A DNA stretch of 64,000 nucleotides, from positions 101,076,292 through 101,140,291 of the forward strand of contig NC_061510.1 of the NCBI RefSeq assembly GCF_022539505.1, in the 5' to 3' direction. Under the pieces are notes generated by a model. It saw only the letters and a program-made list of their open reading frames with translations. It had not been told where the DNA came from and ran no database searches. A program made the translations under genes and the position numbers. This DNA comes from Lolium rigidum (Eukaryota; Streptophyta; Magnoliopsida; Poales; Poaceae). Of the stretch, positions 23,805 through 34,872 are shown piece after piece. How positions within the stretch are numbered: the first letter of the stretch is position 1; each line of letters opens with the position of its first letter.

Positions 23805-24611
23805 TCATTGGCCTTGCCGCCAGCCATCCAACTGCCAGTGGTGCTCTACTAGATCATCCCGGAGCTGGGCATAAGTCTTTTCATTCTCAATCTGACGATG
23901 TGCTTCAAGAAAAGCTTGTACGCGAGAACTGTTTCTTTCCGGTTGCACACGGGTACCAACATTGTCATAGAAACAAGGCAGGTTTAAGCCTCTCTCATCG
24001 TCGAGGATCATGTTGTGTAGAATCACACAACATTTCATGATGTTCACCAAGGTTTTTTTGTCCCAAAAACGAGCTGGACCTCGAACTATGGCAAACCTTG
24101 CTTGCAAAACACCGAAAGCTCTCTCAATATCCTTGCGGGCTGCCTCTTGTGCCTTGGTGAAAAGAGCCTCTTTTATGGTTAATGGCACCCCATTTTTCTC
24201 TTTGATGGACTTCACAAGAGTTGCCCACTCGGGATAAATGCCATCGGTGAGATAGTATCCCATTGAGTACTCATTGTTCATGACCTTGTAGTTGCAAGTA
24301 GGAGCATCCCCTGAAACTAATCTTGCAAACAAAGGAGACCTATTGAGCACATTGATATCATTGAGTGTGCCCGGCAAACCAAAAAATGCATGCCAAATCC
24401 ATGTGTCCTCCGATGCCACGGCCTCAAGCACAATGGTTGCATCACGACTTTTACCACAATACATGCATTGCCATGCCTTTGGACAATTTTTCCATGTCCA
24501 ATGCATGCAATCAAGACTACCAAGCATCCCCGGCCATCCCCTTTTTTCATTCATCTCCATCAATCTCTTTGTATCTTCTTTGTTGGGTGCTCGAAGATAC
24601 ACATCACCATA
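23805..24611 (-). pseudogene. PIF/Harbinger transposase, C-terminal piece (DDE domain)
   Basis: This is the third and largest part of the split transposase (DDE_Tnp_4 family). The catalytic triad is visible: Asp in GSLDCMHW, Asp in GTLNDINVL and Glu in DIERAFGVLQ. Other family marks are CCVILHNMI and the closing WRQGQ before the stop at 23805. The enzyme would cut and paste the element at TTA/TAA sites. The piece is cut at 24611 by the Tat-lineage element, whose 5-bp duplication CCATA (24607-24611) belongs to this gene. The frame is open. Confidence 0.92.
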
Positions 24612-24998
24612 TGACAAGGGATTAACTTATAAATGCCTACAGATTGTAGACTAGGGTTTTAGTCGGAAGTAGAGGGAAAGTAGATCTCGAAGGTTTCAGC
24701 CGAAAAGTACTCGACGACGTAAAAACTAGGATTGCGTAGAACAATGAATCGATCCTCTCTTTGTCCCTCGACTCCCCCTTATATAGGAGGTGGAGCCGAG
24801 GGATTCACAATACACAAGTTACAGAGTCCGGGAGGGTTTCCAACCCGTCCCACAAGATTACAAGTCTATATTTCCTAATACAACTCTAGCTTTCCTTAAC
24901 ACTATCTTGGGCTTCCGAACTTTATATTCTTCGAGTCGTGGGCCTTCAATAAACCCCGGGTACCATCTTTGGCAGGCCCATTGGAGATGCCTATGTCA
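24612..24998 (-). repeat. 3' LTR of the Tat-lineage element
   Basis: It is 387 bp, TG...CA. On the minus strand a TATATAA box lies at 24779-24785. The adjoining polypurine tract on the minus strand (about 24999-25012) reads CTCGGGGGCTAC. Confidence 0.93.
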
Positions 24999-26172
24999 GT
25001 AGCCCCCGAGATTTTGCTTGAATCGAAGAATCAGGGAAAAACTCCAATTTTACAAACATTCAATAATTCTGCCAAGCTTATCATATATCTTTGGATATGC
25101 AATTCTATATTGTACAGGGATAATGATAGTTGGGGCTAGTTCATCTGACGGATCAGGTACTAGTTAACTGCTCTAGTGGCAATCCGCAAAAATCTACTTC
25201 AAGATCACGTCCCTGGACATGATCTCGGGATATCGGTGTTAACTCGACGAGTGCCGCTTAAGGTCTTACCATTCCGTCGAGTCCCGGTCATATTTTATCG
25301 GGTACCTAACGCGTCCGTTAGGATTTTTCTTCGTATCTGTTGATACGGAAAAAAGTAGCAAACCGACGTCAGAGACGGTGCCACGCCGCTCAGAACGGAT
25401 CTGGGGTCTTACCTTCGCAAAGTTTTGCGGCATTCAGAGATTGTTCGCAGCTTTGGCGCTCTGAGAATATATTGTCTAGTGCTTTTTCGGCTGTTGGAAT
25501 AGCACATTTTATTGAGTCACGGATGACTTATCTTGCCTTCCCGATGGGAGTATATGTAGAGTTATTTGCATAACTCGAAATATGCTCACTTCTTTTTATA
25601 ATTTCATCGGGCACGCGAACAGCGTTCCCGATGGGAGTAGCCCCCGAGGCTACAGCCAAGGACTTGTGCTTGGTTGTAGGCTCCACGCCTTATGTCGCTA
25701 TATTGTCATTCTTTCTCGAGCTTTTCACATCTATCGGGTGCGCGACCAGCGCTCCCGATGGGAGTAGCCCCCGAGGCTATGAACAAATGCTTGCGTTTGA
25801 TCATAGACTCTCGCAATTTCTATTTTGTCATACTCGAATTTTTCTTTTTTCCAAAGTAGCCCCCGAGCATTTGGGCAAAAACTTGTATTTGATCAAAGGC
25901 TCTCAAAATAATCAATAATTTTTTCCTACCGCCAATTTCTTTAGTCTTCACAGCCGAGATTTTCCCTTTAGTCAAGGTGACATCATTACTGACGATAGCC
26001 ACGACCACTGTATCGGGAAGACGCGAGTACTGCTCTCTCTGTCTTGCGGGCCCAGAATCCTCATCAATTTGACACGTCGTGCAAGTGGGGGACACACGTC
26101 CTCCGCTTTTCCTGGCGCATGCACTGTGGCGTCTGTTCTGTTCCTTCACAATCAAAATACTCTTTTACCCCT
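24999..26172 (-). repeat. 3' non-coding region of the Tat element with repeated polypurine-like motif
   Basis: AGCCCCCGAG (minus: CTCGGGGGCT) occurs beside the LTR at about 25001 and again near 25638, 25766 and 25858. The last copies sit in a repeat of about 125 bp that also shares TCCCGATGGGAGTAGCC. No protein-like frame is present. Confidence 0.75.
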
Positions 26173-26181
26173 TGATACGTC

Positions 26182-27338
26182 TGTTATCACCAGAATTTGA
26201 CCAAGTCAGAGGTGGGCCGCGATCAAGATGGTCTGAAGATATATATATATGGAGGAATACGTAGATCGGCCTTTTATACCAAGTTGGGCTTAATGGCCCG
26301 TGTATCTGTAACATATTAGATCGTATTTTAGTTTAGAGATAGAATCTTACTCGTGCACGGTTTAGAAAGTCCCCTGGACTATAAATATGTACCTAGGGTT
26401 TATGGAATAAACAACTCACGTTCAACCCCAAAACAAACCAATCTCGGCGCATCGCCAACTCCTTCGTCTCGAGGGTTTCTATCGGGTAGCGACATGTCGC
26501 CTAGATCGCATCTTGCGATCTAGGCAAGCACAAGCCCCACGTTGTTCCATGCGTTGCTCGTATCGAAGCGTTTTTGATGGCGAGCAACGTAGTTATCATT
26601 AGATGTGTTAGGGTTAGCATTGTTCTTCGTTTAAGCATGCTTACGTAGTGCAACCCTTGCATATCTAGCCGCCCTCACGCCTATCTCAGGTGTGGGGCGG
26701 CACCCCGCTTGATCATTATTTAGTAGATCCGATCCGTTACGATTGCTCCTTGTTCTACAAGGATTAGTTTTATATCTGCAATAGTTAGGCCTTACAATGG
26801 GGGGAGGATCCAGTGGCACGTAGGGTGGCGTTCGCAAGTCCTAAACGGGATGTTCCTAGGATCAACTTAATGTTGGTTTTCCGGCCTTGTTTAGGATCGG
26901 CTTACGAGCACCGTGCGTGGCCGCAAGGCCCAACCTGGAGTAGGATGATCCGATTATGCGGTGAAAACCCTAAATCGTCGTAGATCTCATTAGCTTCATC
27001 TTGATCAAGCAGGACCACCAAGTATTCGTGCACCCCGTACGGATCATGGGTGGATCGGCTCTTTGAGCCGATTCACGAGGATAACCCGAGAGCCGATCGA
27101 GGCTCGTATTTAACGTTTACATGTATGCCCTGCAGAAACTAAGCGAGGCATCTTCATCACCTTCCCGACCAGGTATAGGTCGGGTGGCACGCCCTTGCAC
27201 TTCGCAGCGCCGCGTGTGACCAGAAGAGCATTGCAGGCCGTTGCTCGGAGGGGTCTCAGCCAGCCGCAGCTCTAGGCTCTTCCCGGCTCTACGGTGTTGA
27301 CAAGGCCGCTGCCCGCCGGTGGGTTTTGGCAGTCAACA
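26182..27338 (+). repeat. 5' LTR of the plant-mobile-domain element
   Basis: It is 1157 bp, TG...CA, ending GGTTTTGGCAGTCAACA. A short (TA)n run lies near 26242. Confidence 0.93.
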
Positions 27339-27400
27339 CATTCTGGCACGCCCGGTGGGACCCTCGTCTACATCAACCACATCGCCATCTACGTCTGAGA

Positions 27401-27878
27401 TGGCGGACGGCGCGCCAGTCACCTGCGACGAGATCAAAGCCATCCTCGAAGCCGCACTCTTCGGCTCTTCCCACCGAACCCACTCCCATGGCGTCAGTGG
27501 AAGGGGTTCTCACCGCAAGGTGCGCTCGATGGGATAGACCTCTCTACCCCGTCGGAGGAACGTACCAAGGGTCTGCGGCAGGAGATCAACTACCTGGTGG
27601 CTCACTCACTACACCGCCACTCTGAGAACTTGGTCAACGTGTTGGAGCGTGTCGCCCTGCGCGTGTTCCAGGGGATCATGAGCCACCAGTACTCGCCGTC
27701 AGGACCAGCTCTCGGGACTCATCAAGGAGAGTTGCCATCCCAGTCCCGACTACCAAGCAGAGAAAAGCCGATGGCGAGACTTCGGTTGATGCGAAATGCA
27801 TTGCTCGTCCTCCCGACGGAGCCTAGGGCTCTAGATTTACACGAGGGGAACTACGATACCTTCATGAGAGGGCGTTGA
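27401..27878 (+). pseudogene. gag N-terminal remnant
   Basis: A start at 27401 (MADGAPVTCDEIKAILEAAL) follows the primer site. It shifts frame after about 45 residues. The next blocks (LRQEINYLVAHSL and ENLVNVLERVALRVFQGIMS) are in another frame to 27878. These match the leader part of Tat-type gag proteins. No nucleocapsid or protease is visible. 27880-28400 shows nothing coding that I can support. Confidence 0.6.
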
Positions 27879-28420
27879 CCCAGCGAGCCGGCGAAGATTA
27901 TGTGCACCACACGATTTGCTTGGGTCCAACAACGATCTGACGAACAGCGACCGCGTCGGCTACACGAATCCCAACGGAGCTGACGTGCGAATACACGCAA
28001 AGCCGATATCTGTAGTTACCAGACAGATTCGGCTCGAGGGAGGCATATGGTCACCACTCCAGACAGATGGTAAATGTTAGCCGGTGGAAAATCGGCCAGT
28101 AAAAAAAAGAGAGGGGGAGAGAACCAAAACGTTGCAAACGTAGCGATTAACACATCAAGGCCCTACTGAGAAGCAGAATCATCTGTCTATGAAGGCCCTA
28201 CTGAAGAAACACACCAAGGGCGATGATGGCATCAACACGAATGCGCTCCGCCTCAGCGATCTCAGCCTCGTCATCTGCGTCTTTGCCCGTCACCGGCCGA
28301 TTGATCGGGGAACGGATTTCAGCCGGATCGGTCTTCGGATCGAGCTCGTGAGACCTTTTGCTTCTTCTTCGGAGCGGGCAACAAGGGCCTCCTTGTCTTG
28401 GATGAGCCGTTTGGTCACCC

Positions 28421-29779
28421 TTACCCTCTCTTCAAGGTCCTCCAGCTCCTTGTGCAAGGTCTCGAGTTCGGTGCGGATGGCGAAGTATCCGTCTTGGCGT
28501 CCAGAGCAGCCTTCTTCTCATTGAGCCGGCGGCACTTCTCGGCAATGTCGGCTCTCAGCGGAAGTTGGGAGTGGCGAAGGGTAATCCTTTGGCGAGCTGA
28601 TTGCACCCGTGACTTGAAGACCGGCAGGGTGACAGCGGGCCAAAGCTTCACTTGCAGGGTCATAGGGAGATGATGATGGATATCCTCGAGGATGCCTTTG
28701 ACCTCCTCGAATTCTCAATCAGAGCCTCAATAGAGGTAGAGAGCAAGTCCTTGAGGCGTTGGAGCTGGCCACGGACCGTGCTGATATCCGGCTCCCCACT
28801 TGCCTTGGAAGAAACGGGATCGATGGATGCTGGGTCGAACGAAAGCAAGCTCGAGAGATCACAACCCTGATAAGGCAAGCGCAGTGAGTTTAACAGGTAA
28901 CAAGGAACTGGTGGAGCCAAAGATGAGAGACATACCTCTCCCAAGGGAGAAGGAGCAGCCGACGCCGTAACGATCGGCTTTTCTGGGGGCTCGGTTGGAT
29001 CAACCGCTCGTACAGCTGCTGGCGTCGGGGCAGCTAGCTCCAGGGTAGCGGACGGCCTCGGTACTTCCTCAACATCCCCGCTAGACGTTTTGGCGGCCTA
29101 CAAGAGGAAGTGATTAGCCGATCCAAATGATAACGGGACAGCATGAAAGCGTGACCACGAAGATCAGTACATTCGATACCTCCTGGCTTGATGAAGAGGT
29201 TGGTGGGTTCTTACGAGCCCTTTTGACACAGCGGTGCTTCGTACGTAACCCTGATCTGGTCGGGGCCTGAGGAACAGGGGTTCCGGTGATCAACCTTTTC
29301 TTGGAAGCCGGCGCCGGCGAAGCCGTCGACTCGGGTAGTGGACCTCTCGGAATCACCCGAGTTCGATTCTCCCCGGCTGGTTTCTTCGGCTCCGCCGGAG
29401 GATCCTTCGATAGAGGCCTGTAGGAAAGGATACAAGCGCGTCATGAACAAATTCTTTGAAAAAAGCGGACGAACACCTGCGTGGTCCGAACCAACTTACA
29501 CGCAAGCTTTCCCGGGCCGGAGCTTTACGCTGCAGGGTTTTCCCGGCCGCTACCTTCCTCACCGCCGTCCTCGCCTCGAGTCGAGGCTCGGGGGCAACGG
29601 GCCCCGAAGATGCTTTACTCTTAGAAGCCGATTTCGGTGAAATCGGGCCGACTCGCATTATAACTTTCTTCGGGGAGGCGAACTCGGCAGAAGAGAACCA
29701 CTGGTGCCGGAGGAAGAAAGACGAAAGGGGAGCCGTCGGCTTGTGTAGGAGCTGGGCCATCTTGTTGCTGCCAAGAGAA
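28421..29779 (-). pseudogene. Possible downstream exons of the antisense ORF
   Basis: Minus-strand frames at 29353-29760 (basic, Ser/Ala/Pro-rich, with SASKSKASSGPVAPEP) and around 28421-28720 (charged, coiled-coil-like) follow the mobile-domain ORF. A donor GTACCG after 29844 and an acceptor TTGGCAG ending at 29780 would join the first of them. Exon structure and frame are uncertain. No known domain is seen. Confidence 0.35.
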
Positions 29780-29843
29780 GAAAGTCAGTTCACGGACAAT
29801 CACCATAAGGCAGTTACAAGAAATACTTAAGTGACGGTACCTG

Positions 29844-31400
29844 GTCGGCAGGGGGATCATATTCGGCGTCAAGCTCCTTCAGCTGCGGTCCTAGTGCCTT
29901 CCTGAAGACATGGGTTTTCCACATAGACCACCAAGTTTCAAAACCGTCGGTGGTGAAGGAGAATTGGAGGTCGTGGGGAATTGGTATGACCAGAGCATCA
30001 AAGAAGGTATAACACCTTTGGGCGGTGAGGATGTCAGGCAGTTCAGCTCTACTTGCTGTCAGATGATGTAGGAAGAAGTGTGGAGGCACCTGTCCGAGAC
30101 CAAGCTGCCGAGCCGCTACTACTGGTTGATAACACTCATAACCTGGCTTGATGATCCGGTTCGAGGTGCTCATGCCAACAGGGAGAAAGCAAGGACGAAT
30201 CATGAGGGAGTACAAGTGCTGTGTGCCGGCGTCATCGGCAAAGTCGTCCAATCGGAAAGAGACGAGGTTTTCAAAATTTGCCGATTCAGTATAAGGGTGG
30301 AACAGGGGGTTGTCTAAACCCTGGTAGAAAATCTTAAACCACCCTGCTGCTTCCTTGGGGATCAATCTGCTACCCGGGAGACCATACAGGGCTTGGCCAT
30401 AGCTGGTGCATCGAATTTCCTTGCCATTTTCATCCGGAAAGGTGCAGTTGGTCAGCGATGGGAAGTCTGGGATTTGGCTTTGGAAATATAGTTGGGCCCA
30501 CAGTTGAATGAACCACCAGGGACCGCCAGTTTTAACTGTCTTGCGGGTGAACAGTTTGACAGACATCAGTTGAAGGGATCGATAAATCTCTCCAAGGAAT
30601 AACTTGCCTAGACCAAGTTGGGTGCCTTTGGCGAGTTCATAGGCCAGGGAGAGGTAATTCTTGGTAGGAGCAAGTGACGGACCACAGAATATGAAGTGCT
30701 CCAACCAGAAGTTCAAGAAGGCTGTGTGCTCCCTCTCTGTTACTGAGCCTTTGGTTTTCATATAACGATTGAGATAAGCACCCCAGCTGGTACACTCTTT
30801 TTTAGAGGAGAGAGTGAAAGGGACCTTTGGCAGCTTGAATGCAGAAGGGCTGGGAGACGCAATGTCTAGCCCTGTGATCATGGCCACATCCAGCAGGGTC
30901 GGAGTCATAGGGCCATGACCAAACATGAAACATTCCAGTGCGTCAGACCAAAAATAGCCGATGGTTTTCAAGATGTTCTCATTCTTCTCAAGAGGAGACA
31001 GCGATAATGACAGGGCATCGGCTATTCCTATGGTTTCCCAAGTGGCATAGTGGGATTTTGATACCCTACTGTACCATGCCACCCAACCTTCAGGGGGATT
31101 GGGCCGGGCTCGCAGGCGGTCGGCCCGGAAGTCAGATCTAGGTTTTGGCTCACAAAGGGGATTCCGTTAGCTTCGCATGAGATTAACAGGGCGGGGCTCT
31201 CGGAAGAACGAGGACCGAGGCACATCGAATTTGCGAGAGAAGGATGTGGCAGAAGAATGTCTGAAACCTAAATTAGTGGCAGAACGAGGCATTAATTCAG
31301 GCGTTGGCATTAATCCCGTGTCAAAGTCAAACGGCGAGGGGAGGTTGAGGATTACCTTCAGTCCAGAAACCGTAGTACCGGTGTTAGCTGATTCTGCCAT
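29844..31400 (-). pseudogene. Antisense plant mobile domain (PMD) protein, frameshifted
   Basis: The main open block is 29844-31082. It matches plant mobile domain (PF10536) proteins, with ATWETIGIADALSLSLSPLE near the start, MTPTLLDVAMITGL, GPWWFIQLWAQLYFQ and a closing WWSMWKTHVFRKAL. The N-terminus continues upstream as 31167-31400 (MAESANTG...) in another frame. The frame breaks near 31186 and again near 31090, so the copy is probably dead. PMD genes are known as passengers of plant transposable elements and have host relatives of the MAIN type. The ORF runs against the LTR direction of its element. Confidence 0.82.
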
Positions 31401-31871
31401 GAGATCGTTGAAGAAATCGGAGGCCGGGCGGTCGAGATCTGTGTAGGGGGTGGTGGATTGGAACTGCTCAGGCGACGATTTGGGGATCTGACTCTGTCTT
31501 TGCAGATGGAGGTCGCGGGTTACCGTTTGGAAGGATGGCTAGCTCAACGTTACCCGGTGTGTTTATGAGAGAGAGACCGATGCGGCGCCATCGGTTTCCT
31601 TTTTTTTTTTAAAAAAAAGGGGGATCGTGTGATTTCGACTATCGGCAAAACGGATGGCTGGAAACACTTCTTCAGTATTAAAAGAGCCGATTGTTTGCAT
31701 ACCACTGATGCCATGTTACTAATCCTTGCTGCCTTCGTTATCGGCATCATGGCTCCTCACTGCAAAATGTGAAGAGACAAGAGATACTGCAACGGTGATG
31801 CCACGACATGACCCGACAAGAGAAGAGCATGATGATTTTGGAAATGATATTTCCAAAACCAGGGGGGCATG

Positions 31872-33027
31872 TGTTATCACCAGAATTTGACCAAGTCAGA
31901 GGTGGGCCGCGATCAAGATGGTCTGAAGATATATATATATGGAGGAATACGTAGATCGGCCTTTTATACCAAGTTGGGCTTAATGGCCCGTGTATCTGTA
32001 ACATATTAGATCGTATTTTAGTTTAGAGATAGAATCTTACTCGTGCACGGTTTAGAAAGTCCCCTGGACTATAAATATGTACCTAGGGTTTATGGAATAA
32101 ACAACTCACGTTCAACCCCAAAACAAACCAATCTCGGCGCATCGCCAACTCCTTCGTCTCGAGGGTTTCTATCAGGTAAGCGACATGCTGCCTAGATCGC
32201 ATCTTGCGATCTAGGCGGCACAAGCCCCACGTTGTTCCATGCGTTGCTCGTACTGAAGCGTTTTTGATGGCGAGCAACGTAGTTATCATTAGATGTGTTA
32301 GGGTTAGCATTGTTCTTCGTTTAAGCATGCTTACGTAGTGCAACCCTTGCATATCTAGCCGCCCTCACGCCTATCTCGGGTGGGGGGCGGCACCCCGCTT
32401 GATCATTATTTAGTAGATCTGATCCGTTACGATTGCTCCTTGTTCTACAAGGATTAGTTTTATATCTGCAATAGTTAGGCCTTACAATGGGGGGAGGATC
32501 CAGTGGCACGTAGGGTGGCGTTCGCAAGTCCTAAACGGGATGTTCCTAGGATCAACTTAATGTTGGTTTTCTGGCCTTGTTTAGGATCGGCTTACGAGCA
32601 CCGTGCGTGGCCGCAAGGCCCAACCTGGAGTAGGATGATCCGATTATGCGGTGAAAACCCTAAATCGTCGTAGATCTCATTAGCTTCATCTTGATCAAGC
32701 AGGACCACCAAGTATTCGTGCACCCCGTACGGATCATGGGTGGATCGGCTCTTTGAGCCGATTCACGGGATAACTCGAGAGCCGATCGAGGCTCGTATTT
32801 AACGTTTACATGTATGCCCCGCAGAAACTAAGCGAGGCATCTTCATCACCTTCCCGACCGGGTATAGGTCAGGTGGCACGCCCTTGCACTTCGCAACGCC
32901 GCGTGTGACCAGAAGAGCATTGCGGGCCGTTGCTCGGAGGGGTCTCAGCCAGCCGCAGCTCTAGGCTCTTCCCGGCTCTACGGTGTTGACAAGGCCGCTG
33001 CCCGCCGGTGGGTTTTGGCAGTCAACA
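31872..33027 (+). repeat. 3' LTR of the plant-mobile-domain element
   Basis: It is 1156 bp and pairs with 26182-27338. About 18 differences, small indels included, were counted by eye. Confidence 0.93.
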
Positions 33028-33032
33028 ACGTC

Positions 33033-34624
33033 TCAAACGTATCTATAATTTCTTATGTTCCATGCTACTTTTATGATGATACTCACATGTTTTATACACA
33101 TTATATGTCATTATTATGCATTTTCCGGCACTAACCTATTGACGAGATGCCGAAGAGCCGATTCTTTGTTTACTGCTGTTTTTGTTTCAGAAATCCTAGT
33201 AAGGAAATATTCTCGGAATTGGACGAAATCAACGCCCAGGGTCTTATTTTTCCACGAAGCTTCCAGAAGACCGAGAGAGATACGAAGTGGGGCCACGAGG
33301 TGGCGACACACTAGGGCGGCGCGGCCCAGGCCCTGGCCACGCGGCCCTAGCGTGTGGGCCCCTCGTGACGCCCCCGACTCTACCCTTCCGCCTACTTAAA
33401 GCCTTCGTCGCGAAACCCCCAGTACCGAGAGCCACGATACGGAAAACCTTACTGAGACGCCGCCGCCGCCAATCCCATCTCGGGGGATTCAGGAGATCGC
33501 CACCGGCACCCTACCGGAGAGGGGAATCATCTCCCGGAGGTCTCTTCATCGCCATGATCGCCTCCGGATCGATGTGTGAGTAGTTCACCCCTGGACTATG
33601 GGTCCATAGCAGTAGCTAGATGGTTGTCTTCTCCTCATTTTGCTATCATGTTAGATCTTGTGAGCTGCCTATCATGATCAAGATCATCTATTTGTAATGC
33701 TACATGTTGTGTTTGTTGGGATCCGATGAATATTGAATACTATGTCAAGTTGATTATCAATCTATCATATATGTTGTTTATGTTCTTGCATGCTCTCCGT
33801 TGCTAGTAGAGGCTCCGGCCAAGTTGATACTTGTGACTCCAAGAGGGAGTATTTATGCTCGATAGTGGGTTCATGCCTCCATTGAATGCGGGACGAGTGA
33901 CGAGAAAGTTCTAAGGTTGTGGATGTGCTTGTTGCCACTAGGGATAAAACATCGATGCTTTGTCTAAGGATATTTGTGTTGATTACATTACGCACCATAC
34001 TTAATGCAATTGTCCATTGTTTGCAACTTAATACTTGGAAGGGGTTCGGATGATAACCTGAAGGTGGACTTTTTAGGCATAGATGCATGCTTGGATAGCG
34101 GTCTATGTACTTTGTCGTAATTCCCCGATTAAATCTCATAGTACTCATCATGATATATGTATGTGCATTGTTATGCCTTCTTTATTTGTCAATTGCCCAA
34201 GCTGTAATTCGTTCACCCAACATGCTATTTATCTTATGGGAGAGACACCACTAGTGAGCTGTGGACCCCGGTCCATTCTTTACATCCGAAATACAATCTA
34301 GTGCAAACTCGTTCTTTCTTGTTCTTCGCAAACAATCATCTTCCACACAATACGTTTAATCCTTTGTTTACAGCAAGCCGGTGAGATTGACAACCTCATC
34401 TGTTACGTTGGGGCAAAGTACTTTGATTGTGTTGTGCAGGTTCCACGTTGGCGCCGGAATCCCTGGTGTTGCGCTGCACTACACTCCGCCACCAACAACC
34501 TTCACGTGTTCCTTGACTCCTGCTGGTTCGATAACCTTGGTTTTTACTGAGGAAAAACTTGCTGATGTACGCATCACACCTTCCTCTTGGGGTTCCCAAC
34601 GGACGTGTGTCTCACGCGCCATCA
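33033..34624 (+). repeat. 5' LTR of the Athila-like element (main part)
   Basis: With 26173-26181 this makes the full left LTR. It ends ACGCGCCATCA before the primer site. The short frames inside (for example 33055-33583) are LTR sequence and not genes. Confidence 0.92.
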
Positions 34625-34872
34625 AGCATATTTTCTGGCGCCGTTGCCGGGGAGATCAAGACACGCTGCAAGGGGAATCTCCCACATCCAATCTCTTAAC
34701 TTTGTTTTTGTCTTGCTTTGTTTTACTTTATTTACTGCTTTGTTTGCTCTTATATCAAAAATACAAAAAAATTAGTTGCTAGTTTTACTTTATTTACTGT
34801 CTTGTTCTCCATATTAAAAACACAAAAAAATTAGTTACTTGCATTTACTTTATTTAGTTTGCTACTGCTAAA

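Larger units (their letters stand above)
26182..33027 (+). mobile_element. Non-autonomous Gypsy-type element with antisense plant-mobile-domain ORF
   Basis: The LTRs 26182-27338 and 31872-33027 begin TGTTATCACC and end GTCAACA. The duplication ACGTC is at 26177-26181 and 33028-33032. A primer site with TGGCACGCCCGGTGGGA follows the left LTR. A tract AGGGGGGCATG precedes the right LTR. The inner 4.5 kb has a gag remnant on the plus strand and a plant mobile domain ORF on the minus strand, with no RT or integrase. The LTRs differ by roughly 1.6% by eye. Confidence 0.93.

Noticed and set aside
33055..33583. Frames in the Athila-like LTR, repeated at 39610-40134
   Set aside because: They are LTR sequence. 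The same frames recur in the other LTR and do not resemble any protein.
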